A stretch of DNA of 61,548 nt from Terriglobia bacterium (GTDB lineage: Bacteria > Acidobacteriota > Terriglobia > 20CM-2-55-15). The stretch's first letter is position 1; each line of letters opens with the position of its first letter. The DNA lies in assembly GCA_036496425.1 (NCBI GenBank), contig DASXLG010000277.1, positions 1-61,548 on the forward strand, written 5' to 3'. Positions 36,801 to 44,369 of the stretch are shown piece after piece. Both the position numbers and the translations under genes were made by a program. The notes under the pieces are model-generated. The model was not told where the DNA came from. It saw only the letters and a program-made list of their open reading frames with translations, and made no database searches.

Positions 36801-37659
36801 CCTCGGCCAGACTGTCCTGAAAAGGCCGAAGATAGCGGCGTCGCGGCAAGCCTCCGGCGCGCACGACCGCGGACCGATCCGCGAACAGCAGCTTCGATGT
36901 GGCATCGAAGGCGGCGAGCGCGAGCGGAACTCCGAAAAACTCCCACGGCAGATAATTGTCGGCGTCGAGCGCAAGCTCTGCGTTGAAGATCGTATACGCG
37001 AGGCGATTCCGCCATGTAGTTGCAGGCGTTGCCGCGGGAAGTGTCAGTGCGGTGTTGACCGGCGGCCAGGTGACCAGCACCAGTCTCGCGCCGTCGACGA
37101 TCTGCGAATCGTCGAATGCGTCCTCCGCCGGGTCCTGGTCACAGGAGGTGTCGAGATTGCCGGATACGATCAGGTTGCCTGAACCCGTGTCGACTTCCGA
37201 TCCCGCGACATCCGCAACGATGGGCTGCAGTAGAAACACACCTGCCCAGGGCTGCGTCGGCCCGGCGAACTTGCTGAAGTCGGCAATGTAGGTTCCTGTC
37301 GCACCGTCGATCACGGCGAGCCCGCTCAACGTGGTCTGCATCGCCCGCACCAGCGTGACATCCTGTCCCGACGCTGAAATTCCGTAACCGGGGCTCAGGT
37401 TCAATGCAGGGTCGGCCACCGTCAAATCTATCGACAAATTCAGCCCCTGCACCGTGCCCTGCGTCACCGCCTGACCAAGCAACGTAAGACGCCCCGCCCG
37501 ATAGGCTTGCTCATTGGTGAGCGCCGTATCGCTCAGGGTCCGGCCCGTAAACAAGGACAGGCGCTGCAACCAATCCGCGCCGACCTGTTGCAGGAGTTCC
37601 GGTTCAATTGCGAGGAGGCTTTCACCTTGCAGAGCGTCTTGAATTTGTGTTGTGGCCAT
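33886..37659 (-). CDS. Very large eCIS structural protein with fibre-family N-terminus and coiled coil
   Basis: A 1257-residue protein with no signal peptide. Residues about 36-115 carry the module shared with the three genes upstream (LFTGRTLSDTALTNEQAYRA, GTVQGLNLSIDLTVADPA, PGYGISASGQDVTLV). Residues up to about 620 are beta-rich. A Pro-rich linker (SLQPPPSAPAAAATTTTPPP) follows near residue 600. Residues about 820-930 are a predicted coiled coil (RIQQYQDFLSLAAAALTRVQ, SLLAQLGNDLTQARQNLSFV). The C-terminal 100 residues are again beta-like and include GNPIRLTLPSDRVAHGMSVQ. Tape measure, tail fibre and baseplate plug are possible roles; the shared module favours a peripheral structure. Confidence 0.65.
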   Translation of the reverse strand: MATTQIQDALQGESLLAIEPELLQQVGADWLQRLSLFTGRTLSDTALTNEQAYRAGRLTLLGQAVTQGTVQGLNLSIDLTVADPALNLSPGYGISASGQDVTLVRAMQTTLSGLAVIDGATGTYIADFSKFAGPTQPWAGVFLLQPIVADVAGSEVDTGSGNLIVSGNLDTSCDQDPAEDAFDDSQIVDGARLVLVTWPPVNTALTLPAATPATTWRNRLAYTIFNAELALDADNYLPWEFFGVPLALAAFDATSKLLFADRSAVVRAGGLPRRRYLRPFQDSLAEVQPALASARVNQLAEQLGDDLTPSSPPGLIANEFVFLPPAGVLPSYTMDFANKTALWGPSNWSVTAAPIFAAELEGAVQASMTAAPLETAQNETIEILVPLPDAVFDPDILVTEVPGPEFQAEVDAATLTRNIVLQHRFIIQQEENALAPLLNEPLIDPKAGLTDDEAGELTATPVFSPLAGESFGTAVSAGNYVSTDLQSLQNTAAAAPYTVTANGVQIPLFNAADWTDLETNGIQHFIDLVTARLNKANDLLDLAFLTAQTDIYRYRQNVLNTTDASRLAVSPILANIASGDTAAATAQNIRDYLSSLQPPPSAPAAAATTTTPPPRLGSISSVLTIQKVASLSPVPPPTFLNTQKLNIAQNIAQQVTTKPIAAEALTASSAAFTAVNLQQVVQAPVTQVDITQQAPIVGAQLNLRTLTIAERLAPSPAQEAMFYSIGNRMAVLQLLAALEITIDDLPVLVDNLPSTTTPFVVADLRSTADPNRAAQLYQFVNNPQIATPSALSTNPDESTLFSTGVHVLEQNTQLLRAVEARIQQYQDFLSLAAAALTRVQADMNSAQSLLAQLGNDLTQARQNLSFVQALFADEQTRVANVNAQRTSVLQQYVTFVAYVRPRTVITGEDAPSRQLVPANVASPVPACLKQSIAIPPELREIVALLREAPVRWFPPILTQLTKLERPSLVQDLAVSTQARAALQLQLPAAVSSAESATGVFASTISNIFSANQQTMRSIQTTRASFNPAMLVNQSWSAQVTVMSSVAAVGDLLSAAAVHPEITTAASRSLQQISSVATCLYTRVGQALPVDRLQWANFLNDGTVSLQNLAVLPGWNTQNYTDRQQMQLLVDWLFQQIDNNDSTAVSLMNDLIATAILLASQAPVDDIIAGAVALRTTPVIGNPIRLTLPSDRVAHGMSVQLYSGGDLAARAVVSDLDGSGVNATITDIYKPNVALEASDVAHFTALDQNAVVYKAFSR

Positions 37660-37672
37660 AATGCGCTTCTCT

Positions 37673-39418
37673 CTATGTGTTTTCCGGTTCGACGATATTC
37701 GGCCGTAGCGGGATGGCCGTGACCGGCGCGACCGTCAGGATAGGATTGATCGTCAACGGCGGCCGTATGGTGAGCGGCGGCGTGGTCAGAGGCAAGGTCG
37801 TTAATGGGGGTCGTAAAGTAACCGGAGGCGTAGTCGGGCGGAGGGTAAGCGTCGTTCGGATCGTAGTTGTTGGCGCGGGCGTCGTTGTGGTGGGACGCGG
37901 GGTTGTCGTTGTGGTTGTTGGAACTGCGGTAGTAGTTGTCGGTGACGGTGTGGTCGTCGTCGTTGTTGGAGCGGCGGTCGTTGTGGCGGGTCGTGGGGTC
38001 GTGGTTGTCGTGGTCGTTGTAGTTGTCGCCGGAGACGCAGTCGTCGTGGTCGTCGTCACGGGCGGCGGCGGTGTCGCAAAACGAATAGCGGCCGCGGAAC
38101 TCTTGCGTCGAATGTAAAACCCGTAGGTTTGACTTTGGATTATCGCCTGCCAGCTGTTATTGGCGGCGGCCGGCGCAAGCACGATGCCGGTTGCCCCCTG
38201 GTAGAAGCGCAGCAGATCGATGGGTTGGCGTCTGCTGAGCACCTGCGGAAGCGTGCTGGTAATGGGAACTTCCGGCAGGCGATTCGACAACGCCGAGAAG
38301 CCGCTGCGCGGAACGGGAATCATCGCGAAAATCGTTAAATCCGTGTATGCGCCGCCGTCGAGGGTCAGATCGATCGGCGGCAGCGACAAGCTGTCTTCGA
38401 TTAACGCCGGGAGTTCGTCGTCCGGAACGATGCTCAACCGCACATCCGCCTGGGGAGGAAAAAAGAGCTGTGTAAAGCCGTCCGTGTTGATGCCCGAAAG
38501 AGGAAAGCGGCCTGCGGGCGGCAGCGCTTGAAAATGATCCGTCGCGGCGAATCTCGCCGGAAGATTCTGGCGAATGAAAGTGTTCACTGCCTGCTGTAAT
38601 TGGGAGTCGTATTGCTGCAAGTAGGCCTGCTGCGTCGCCGGATCGGTGAGGCCGAATCGAACCCCACTGAACCCGGCGCCCGCCGCGCGGCGCAGCATGT
38701 AGGTATCAAGCCATTGAATCACTCCGTTTTGAAGACTCACGAGCGCCAGCGGTAGAAGTGAATTCGGGAGTTGGCCTTGGTTGCCCGACAGGAAAATCTG
38801 CCGGGCCAGCGCCGCCTGTTTGGTGGTCGCATCGCTCGAGTTGATCGGATCGGGATACGGAAAAAGCGCGATCGATGTTGCTTCGATGATGTCGCCGTCG
38901 TGCGTGGATCGTGTTCCTTGAATCGTCGTCGGATACCCGGCGATCGGATTGCCCGTAAGCTGCACCGGCTGCAGCCCGATTGCGAATAGCCCGGTGCGAT
39001 TTGCGGGCGCGGGGCCGGGTTCCGTGGCGATGCCGAATTTCAGGTCGAGATTCGGTTGCAGTGCAATGCCGGCAAGGTGAAACGTCAGGTTTGATGGAAC
39101 GAATACCTGTTCTCCCGCCGGCGTGATGCCGCTACCTGCGGTGATGGTGATGATATCTGATGATTGTCCGTTCGTGGAGACGATGCTGACCAGCAAACCT
39201 CGCAGTACTCCAAATCCGGGAGCGCGGCCCAGGTCGGCTTGCCGCTGCAGAAAATAATCCTGCTCGCGCTCGAGGTCGCGCGCGGCGAGGAAGCGGCCAT
39301 CGAACCAGAGTGGTCGTGTGCGCCGGGTGTCCACAACCGCCGACCCGTTGTTCTGATAACGCGCGAGATCGTCTGGCTGAAGAACGGGTCTTGTATCGCC
39401 TTGTGTGAAATTCGCCAT
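37673..39418 (-). CDS. Fibre-like protein with threonine-rich mucin-like tail
   Basis: A 581-residue protein. Residues about 33-118 hold the shared module (TRPLWFDGRFLAARDLEREQ, LGRAPGFGVLRGLLVSIV, TAGSGITPAGEQVFVP). Residues 120-440 are beta-rich with motifs also seen in the next gene upstream (LDTYMLRRAAG, QALPPAGRFPLSGINTDGF, LRFYQGATGIVL). Residues about 450-560 are nearly only Thr, Pro and Ala in short repeats such as TTTTTTPRPTTTTPAP, ending in LRPPLTTLPL-type repeats. Such a tract would be extended and is the kind of segment that O-glycosyltransferases modify; a glycosyltransferase gene lies 7.2 kb downstream in the same run. Likely a fibre or receptor-binding protein. Confidence 0.7.
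   Translation of the reverse strand: MANFTQGDTRPVLQPDDLARYQNNGSAVVDTRRTRPLWFDGRFLAARDLEREQDYFLQRQADLGRAPGFGVLRGLLVSIVSTNGQSSDIITITAGSGITPAGEQVFVPSNLTFHLAGIALQPNLDLKFGIATEPGPAPANRTGLFAIGLQPVQLTGNPIAGYPTTIQGTRSTHDGDIIEATSIALFPYPDPINSSDATTKQAALARQIFLSGNQGQLPNSLLPLALVSLQNGVIQWLDTYMLRRAAGAGFSGVRFGLTDPATQQAYLQQYDSQLQQAVNTFIRQNLPARFAATDHFQALPPAGRFPLSGINTDGFTQLFFPPQADVRLSIVPDDELPALIEDSLSLPPIDLTLDGGAYTDLTIFAMIPVPRSGFSALSNRLPEVPITSTLPQVLSRRQPIDLLRFYQGATGIVLAPAAANNSWQAIIQSQTYGFYIRRKSSAAAIRFATPPPPVTTTTTTASPATTTTTTTTTTPRPATTTAAPTTTTTTPSPTTTTAVPTTTTTTPRPTTTTPAPTTTIRTTLTLRPTTPPVTLRPPLTTLPLTTPPLTIRPPLTINPILTVAPVTAIPLRPNIVEPENT
37820..38070. repeat. Low-complexity coding repeat for the Thr/Pro tract
   Basis: On the plus strand the DNA reads as GTTGTTGT/CGTCGTGGT-type triplets. 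It encodes runs of 4-10 threonines broken by Pro, Ala and Arg. Codons for Thr are mixed (ACA, ACG, ACC, ACT), so the tract is not a simple microsatellite, but its length is likely to vary between strains. Confidence 0.8.
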
Positions 39419-39427
39419 GAGGAATCC

Positions 39428-41104
39428 TCAAGTCGTGACGGCCAGGCTGGTACTGGCCTCATAGTTCGTGTCGCCCAGATAAGAGGCTGTGAAGGAGTGC
39501 GCGCCTGCAGCAAGGGCCGGGAGCACCAGCGTCGCGACGCCGGAGTGAATGTCGGCCGTTCCGAGGACGGTGGTTCCGTCTTTAAAGACCACGGCGCCGG
39601 TCGCGGCCGCAGGTGTCACAGTCGCGCTATATTGTGTCGCCTGCGCGCCCGTAACGGCCGACGCCGTGAGAGCCGTTGTCGTCTGCGCCAGCGTGAAGCT
39701 CACAAATGCGGGGACCGACCGCCGGCGAACGAAGTATCCAAATGTCTTCTGTCCGATCGCCGACTGCCACGTGATTCCTTCAGCAGGTGGCGCTATGACT
39801 GGAGCAAGCTGGAAAAACCGCAGCAGGTCCAGCGGACTTTGAATGCTGACGGCCAGCGGCACCTTACTTGAAAGCCCTATGGGTTGCAGCGTCGCGGCAA
39901 GGTTGCCGAAATCTTTGCGCGCGACGGGAACCAGCATCAGGATCGCAAGATCTGCATACGCGTTCGCGGTAAGAGTCAGGTCGATCGGCGCCAGGGACAT
40001 GCTGTCTTCGATCAGCGCAGCCAGTTCGTCTTCCGGAACCAGGCTCAGGGTTACGTTTGTTTGCGCCGGAAAGAAATTTTGCGTCAGCGCTACGGTGTCG
40101 ATGCTCGCGAAAGGGAATCGGCCGGCCGGCGGGAGAGCCTGAAAGTACGCAGCCGCAGGAAAATTCGGCGTCTGTTTCGCGGTTACCATCGGACCGGCGA
40201 TCTGTTGAAGTTGGGCGTCGAACTGCCGCAGGTAGGCCTGTTGCGTCGCAATATCGGCAAGCCCGAACCGCAGGCCGTTCGGCTCCGGGCCGGAATCGCG
40301 TCGAACCATCCACTCATCGAGCCATTGAATCGTGTTGCGGTCGATGCTGATCATCGCGATGGGCAGCAGTGAATCCGACAGCGTTCCCGGATTATTTTCC
40401 ACGAACACCTGCCGCGCCGCCGCGGCGTTTTTCCAGGTCGAATCGAAGTTCGCCGCGGGAATCGGATACGGAACGAGCGACACGGCTGTGGCTTCAATAA
40501 TGCTGCCGTCGTGAGTCGTGCGGCTGCCTTGAATGTCGCTCGGATATGAGGTGATGGGATTCGCCGTGAACTGCACCGGCCGCAGGGCAAGCACATACAG
40601 GCCGCTACGCGTGCGCTCGACGGCCACTGGCATCTCTGACAGTCCGAATTGAACGTTGAGATCCTGTTCCTCCGCAAGGTCGGAGATCCGCACAGTCAGA
40701 TCGGCCGCAAGCATCACCAGATTGCCGCCCGGCGTGTTGCCTTGTCCGGCGCCAATGACGATGGTTTCGGCATCTGCTTCGCCGCCATTCAGCACACGAG
40801 TGACTGTGAGGCCGTGGATCACTCCAAAGCCTGCGGCCTGGCCGAGCGTCGCCTGCCCTTGCAGGAAATAGTTTTGATCGCGCTGCAGATCCGGCGCAGC
40901 GAGGAGCCGGCCGTCGAACCAAAGGGGCCGCGTCCGGCTGCTGCCGGGTACGACGGAATTGTTGCCCAACGGCGTCAGCGAAATCACCGGCACAGGCAGC
41001 GGCACGGGCGCGGGCTGCGGCTTGATCGTGAGGCCCGGAAGCTTGATCAGGCTGAGGCTGACCGGCTTCACGCTGGTGATGCTCGTAAGATTCAGGTTCG
41101 CCAT
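39428..41104 (-). CDS. Fibre-like protein with C-terminal Ig-like domain
   Basis: A 558-residue paralogue of the next gene downstream: TRPLWFDGRLLAAPDLQRDQ, GQAAGFGVIHGLTVTRV and GAGQGNTPGGNLVMLA in the shared N-terminal module (about residues 58-145), then the same beta-rich body with LDEWMVRRDSGP and QALPPAGRFPFASIDTVALT. The last 90 residues differ: they form a bacterial Ig-like (Big_3/5-type) domain, QYSATVTPAAATGAVVFKDG followed by LPALAAGAHSFTASYLGDTN. Ig-like domains are common on phage tails and adhesins, where they bind carbohydrate weakly. Start ATG at 41104, ten bases after the previous gene. Confidence 0.72.
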   Translation of the reverse strand: MANLNLTSITSVKPVSLSLIKLPGLTIKPQPAPVPLPVPVISLTPLGNNSVVPGSSRTRPLWFDGRLLAAPDLQRDQNYFLQGQATLGQAAGFGVIHGLTVTRVLNGGEADAETIVIGAGQGNTPGGNLVMLAADLTVRISDLAEEQDLNVQFGLSEMPVAVERTRSGLYVLALRPVQFTANPITSYPSDIQGSRTTHDGSIIEATAVSLVPYPIPAANFDSTWKNAAAARQVFVENNPGTLSDSLLPIAMISIDRNTIQWLDEWMVRRDSGPEPNGLRFGLADIATQQAYLRQFDAQLQQIAGPMVTAKQTPNFPAAAYFQALPPAGRFPFASIDTVALTQNFFPAQTNVTLSLVPEDELAALIEDSMSLAPIDLTLTANAYADLAILMLVPVARKDFGNLAATLQPIGLSSKVPLAVSIQSPLDLLRFFQLAPVIAPPAEGITWQSAIGQKTFGYFVRRRSVPAFVSFTLAQTTTALTASAVTGAQATQYSATVTPAAATGAVVFKDGTTVLGTADIHSGVATLVLPALAAGAHSFTASYLGDTNYEASTSLAVTT

Positions 41105-41114
41105 GGTCGATGCC

Positions 41115-41978
41115 TCACGACTCCGTTCCTGAGCCGAGGCCGTTCCAGCGCGCCAGAATCGACGACGGAATCACGAACAGTCGGGACGAATTGTTGATGT
41201 TTGTATTATTGAAGCCATTCAGGTTCCACGCCGGTGGATTGCCGCCGCTGCCCACGGTCGCGGGAACGAGAATGCGGGCGAGGAACACGGCGGTCTGGTC
41301 GAAGCCGGGCGGATATTCAGCAGGCTGTCGCTGCGGCCCAAGCGTTCCCGCCAGAAGCGACTGTTGCAGCGACGCGAGCGGCGGCTGATTCGCGCCCAAA
41401 CCGGCCCAGGGATCCAATGGCGTCTTTGGAGTGGCGTCCGTGCGCAATACCAGTTGCATTGCGAATCCATCGAGCAGCCGGTTCGCCGAAAACGCGTCGG
41501 TCGCGTCGTAGTCGTCTTGCGAAGCGAAACACGGAGTGACGCCGCGAGTGCAACTCGCGAATGTTGCGAACACGTCGATCATCAAATTCGTCGTGTCGTG
41601 GATCGCCGTGTTCGGGTCCGCGATCGCCACTGTCCCGGGTGACTGGCCGGCTTGCTGCGCCTGCCACGCCTGTACGTACTGCGTGAGCCAGTCTTGGAGG
41701 ACGATGCAAATGATGCGGGGCACCTCGATGATACGTCCCACACGGTCGATCGCCATGCCGGCCGTGACCTGAATTTCGAGTTTCGTGGGATCTGCGTTGC
41801 CGTCGGTCTGTACCAGCAAGCCCGACACGGTGCCTGAGCCGGTGAGCTGTAACAGCGCGCGCGCCAGGCGGCCGCGATGATAATCCTGCTCGGCCTGAAA
41901 ATCTTCCACGCCGAGCATGCGTCCGGTGGAATAGAACACGCGCAGAGGCTGCGGAGGGGGATTCAAGGTGTCAGCCAT
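41115..41978 (-). CDS. Short member of the fibre-like family
   Basis: A 287-residue protein with the shared module at residues about 11-100: PLRVFYSTGRMLGVEDFQAE, then QDYHRGRLARALLQLTGSGT and VSGLLVQTD, and TAGMAIDRVGRIIEVP. The rest is an alpha/beta domain with FATFASCTRGVTPCFASQDD and ends with IPSSILARWNGLG. GGAGC precedes the ATG. It is the first and smallest of four consecutive genes sharing the module and directly follows the P2-I-like tail gene, where tail-fibre genes stand in phages and eCIS. It may be the baseplate connector for the longer fibres. Confidence 0.68.
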   Translation of the reverse strand: MADTLNPPPQPLRVFYSTGRMLGVEDFQAEQDYHRGRLARALLQLTGSGTVSGLLVQTDGNADPTKLEIQVTAGMAIDRVGRIIEVPRIICIVLQDWLTQYVQAWQAQQAGQSPGTVAIADPNTAIHDTTNLMIDVFATFASCTRGVTPCFASQDDYDATDAFSANRLLDGFAMQLVLRTDATPKTPLDPWAGLGANQPPLASLQQSLLAGTLGPQRQPAEYPPGFDQTAVFLARILVPATVGSGGNPPAWNLNGFNNTNINNSSRLFVIPSSILARWNGLGSGTES

Positions 41979-42010
41979 GTTCAGCTCCTATTTCAATTCT
42001 CCTAGTCGAT

Positions 42011-44359
42011 CTATACACTGGCCTGTCCGTTCTCCCAGCGCGGGTCGAGGCTGGGTGCGTGCTGGACCACGTCATATCGGCCCATACGGCTGCTGTCGAC
42101 CACCACGGGATCCGCCGGTGGCTCCGGTGCGAGATAGGTGTTCGCTCCGAGCAGAGAAGCAAGGCCGATGAGAAAAGGCTGCGTGGCGGTCTGGATCGAC
42201 GCCGCAATGTGCGCGGGCTTTTCTGCTTCGACGATCTGCTGGATGAGATTCACATCCACCTGCTCTACCTGGTTGTGAACGAAAACGATCATTCTCCAGG
42301 CCAGGCTGTCGAGGAACGCCTGTACCTGCGCCTGTTCCTGAGGGAGTTCCACCGTGCCGGCGAATTCAGTAAGAAAATCCGGATTGTGAGGATCGCCAAG
42401 GAACAGTGTGTCGCCGACGAAGGAATTCGAGTTCCCGCTGAATCCGGGCAGCAAGGGATCGTTCGTAATCGACAAATCGGCCCCGAGAACAGTCGCGAAC
42501 GTGTGACGCAGGCGGAACGCTTCGACAACGAACACCGCGCCACGAGTCGCGAGGCCGTTGGTGGCGACGTCGATTGCTTGTGAAATGCCGGCCACCGTGC
42601 CCCGCTTCCGATGCAGATCCGGCGCCGCCAGCAGCAAGTCTCGCTGACGATCGGGTGGATAAAGACTGGGATCGACGCCGATCCACCCGCCAAGCCAGGA
42701 GATGGCTTCGTCAGGAGTCGATTCGGGCCGCGTCAGTAAATACGCGTTCGCGATCCGGTCCTCAATACGGGTCATCTGCGCTTCGAAAAGATTGACGAAT
42801 CGCTCAAAGAAATTGCGTCTCGTGCTGGATCCAGGCGCATCAGCGTCCGGGCCGAACTTATGTTCGCGATACAGCTCCGGTAAATAGTGGTCGACGTACG
42901 AATAGCGCGATCCCCAGACGCGAACCGCCGCAACTTCCGGAGTGCTGCGCCGGTCGCCGGTGAGCTGAAGACGCAATGCGAGATAACGTCCGCTCAGGTT
43001 TCGCACGGCCGTCCCCACGCGTTGAATCAGCACCATGAACAGTCCCTGTGAATTCGGAATCGGATCTCCGCTGAGCATCGGCTTCGCGAACGCAACTTCG
43101 GAAGGCGTCGAAACCCAGGTCCCCTGGGGTGTTTCAGTGGGAACGGAAGTCGGGTCGACGTTGCCGAACATATGCGGATACCACGTCACCGAAGTCGTAC
43201 CCGAGGTGAAATCCGCAGGATTATTTGACGCCCCGAGCCAAACCAGTACTCCGCATCGCGGCGGCAAAATCGCTTCCATGAACAAGCGATGCCATGTGGT
43301 CTGGGGCGATCCGCTGTCGATGATCTTTGCCGCGATGGGATCCGTGGTTCCGGCCGGCGCGAGAGAATTCAGCGACAAGGGCAGTAGCGGGTATAACGAA
43401 CTTCCACGGGAGTAATACGGAGGCAGACTGAGCGTGTGCGCGAACGGCCCCGAGTTGACGCCGGAGAGGATATAGGTATCGCCTGCCGGAACGAGCTTTA
43501 CCGGTGCGCCCTGCAAATCGAAAATCAAGGCCTCGTTGAGCGAAGTTGCAAGTACGGCGAGTTGTTGTGCGCCGATCCATGCAATGCCATAAGGAAATAT
43601 CGTTTCAGAGAATGTCCATGGAATTGTCAGTCCGGTTGTTTCGTTGAACATTCGAAGGAATGCGGCGGTGTTGCTCGCGTCATTAGCCGCCCAGGAAATC
43701 ATGGCGAACTGGCCGCCGGCCATCGCGGTAATTGCGATCCACGTTTCCGATGACGGCAGTGGATATCGCGCGACGATCTGCGGTGGATCCGGATTTGGGC
43801 TGCACGAGCGCAGAATGCCCGGATCGGGTGTATCCAGCGGTCCGACCTGAAGCGGTAGCCCGGCAACCCTGCCCAGCTGCGGAGTTGTTCGATCGAGGGC
43901 CAGCACGCCGCCTTCTTGAAGCGAGACCAGCCGCCAGAAGTGAAAATCGGGAATCGTGAGGGTGAAGTCGGGCCAGCGATTCCGCCGGTCTATCAGCACC
44001 AAAGATCCGCTCACGGCGATGTACAAGACACCGTCGAATCCCATTGCCAGATCGGTGACAGTCTGACCGGCCGGCGGCGTGTAGATGGCGACTTCGCCTG
44101 TGACCACGCCCCCGGCGAACACCGTCGAGGCCGTTTGATCCCAGCGTGCGTAATTGCCGAACGCATCCTGAGTCATCGGCGTGAGCTCGACCATTGCCGT
44201 GGCGGTTGCAAAGACTTCGACGGGAGGATTTCCGGTGCGAAGGCTCCGCAAATGAAGCCGCTGCCTGTCCGGACAGAAGTACAGCGTGTCCGAACCGCCG
44301 GGCGGAAGCCAATCCGCGGCGGTGTTCAGCATCCAGAAATTGAGTCCGTTTGCATCCAT
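42011..44359 (-). CDS. Baseplate-tail protein, P2-I/Afp12-like with propeller-like N-terminus
   Basis: A 782-residue protein. Residues about 1-420 contain repeated strands such as LAMGFDGVLYIAVSGSLVLI, ARYPLPSSETWIAITAMAGG and GIAWIGAQQLAVLATSLNEA, which look like a beta propeller. Residues about 500-700 are the phage P2 gpI / TIGR02242 type domain: YLPELYREHKFGPDADAPGS, FFERFVNLFEAQMTRIEDRI, AISWLGGWIG and HRKRGTVAGISQAIDVAT. This domain links baseplate to fibres (Afp12). The ORF could begin at 44401, but that overlaps the previous gene by 32 bp; ATG at 44359 is preferred. The fused N-terminal propeller-like part is larger than in Afp12 and may sit at the target-facing edge. Confidence 0.82.
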   Translation of the reverse strand: MDANGLNFWMLNTAADWLPPGGSDTLYFCPDRQRLHLRSLRTGNPPVEVFATATAMVELTPMTQDAFGNYARWDQTASTVFAGGVVTGEVAIYTPPAGQTVTDLAMGFDGVLYIAVSGSLVLIDRRNRWPDFTLTIPDFHFWRLVSLQEGGVLALDRTTPQLGRVAGLPLQVGPLDTPDPGILRSCSPNPDPPQIVARYPLPSSETWIAITAMAGGQFAMISWAANDASNTAAFLRMFNETTGLTIPWTFSETIFPYGIAWIGAQQLAVLATSLNEALIFDLQGAPVKLVPAGDTYILSGVNSGPFAHTLSLPPYYSRGSSLYPLLPLSLNSLAPAGTTDPIAAKIIDSGSPQTTWHRLFMEAILPPRCGVLVWLGASNNPADFTSGTTSVTWYPHMFGNVDPTSVPTETPQGTWVSTPSEVAFAKPMLSGDPIPNSQGLFMVLIQRVGTAVRNLSGRYLALRLQLTGDRRSTPEVAAVRVWGSRYSYVDHYLPELYREHKFGPDADAPGSSTRRNFFERFVNLFEAQMTRIEDRIANAYLLTRPESTPDEAISWLGGWIGVDPSLYPPDRQRDLLLAAPDLHRKRGTVAGISQAIDVATNGLATRGAVFVVEAFRLRHTFATVLGADLSITNDPLLPGFSGNSNSFVGDTLFLGDPHNPDFLTEFAGTVELPQEQAQVQAFLDSLAWRMIVFVHNQVEQVDVNLIQQIVEAEKPAHIAASIQTATQPFLIGLASLLGANTYLAPEPPADPVVVDSSRMGRYDVVQHAPSLDPRWENGQASV

Positions 44360-44369
44360 TGGAAATCGC

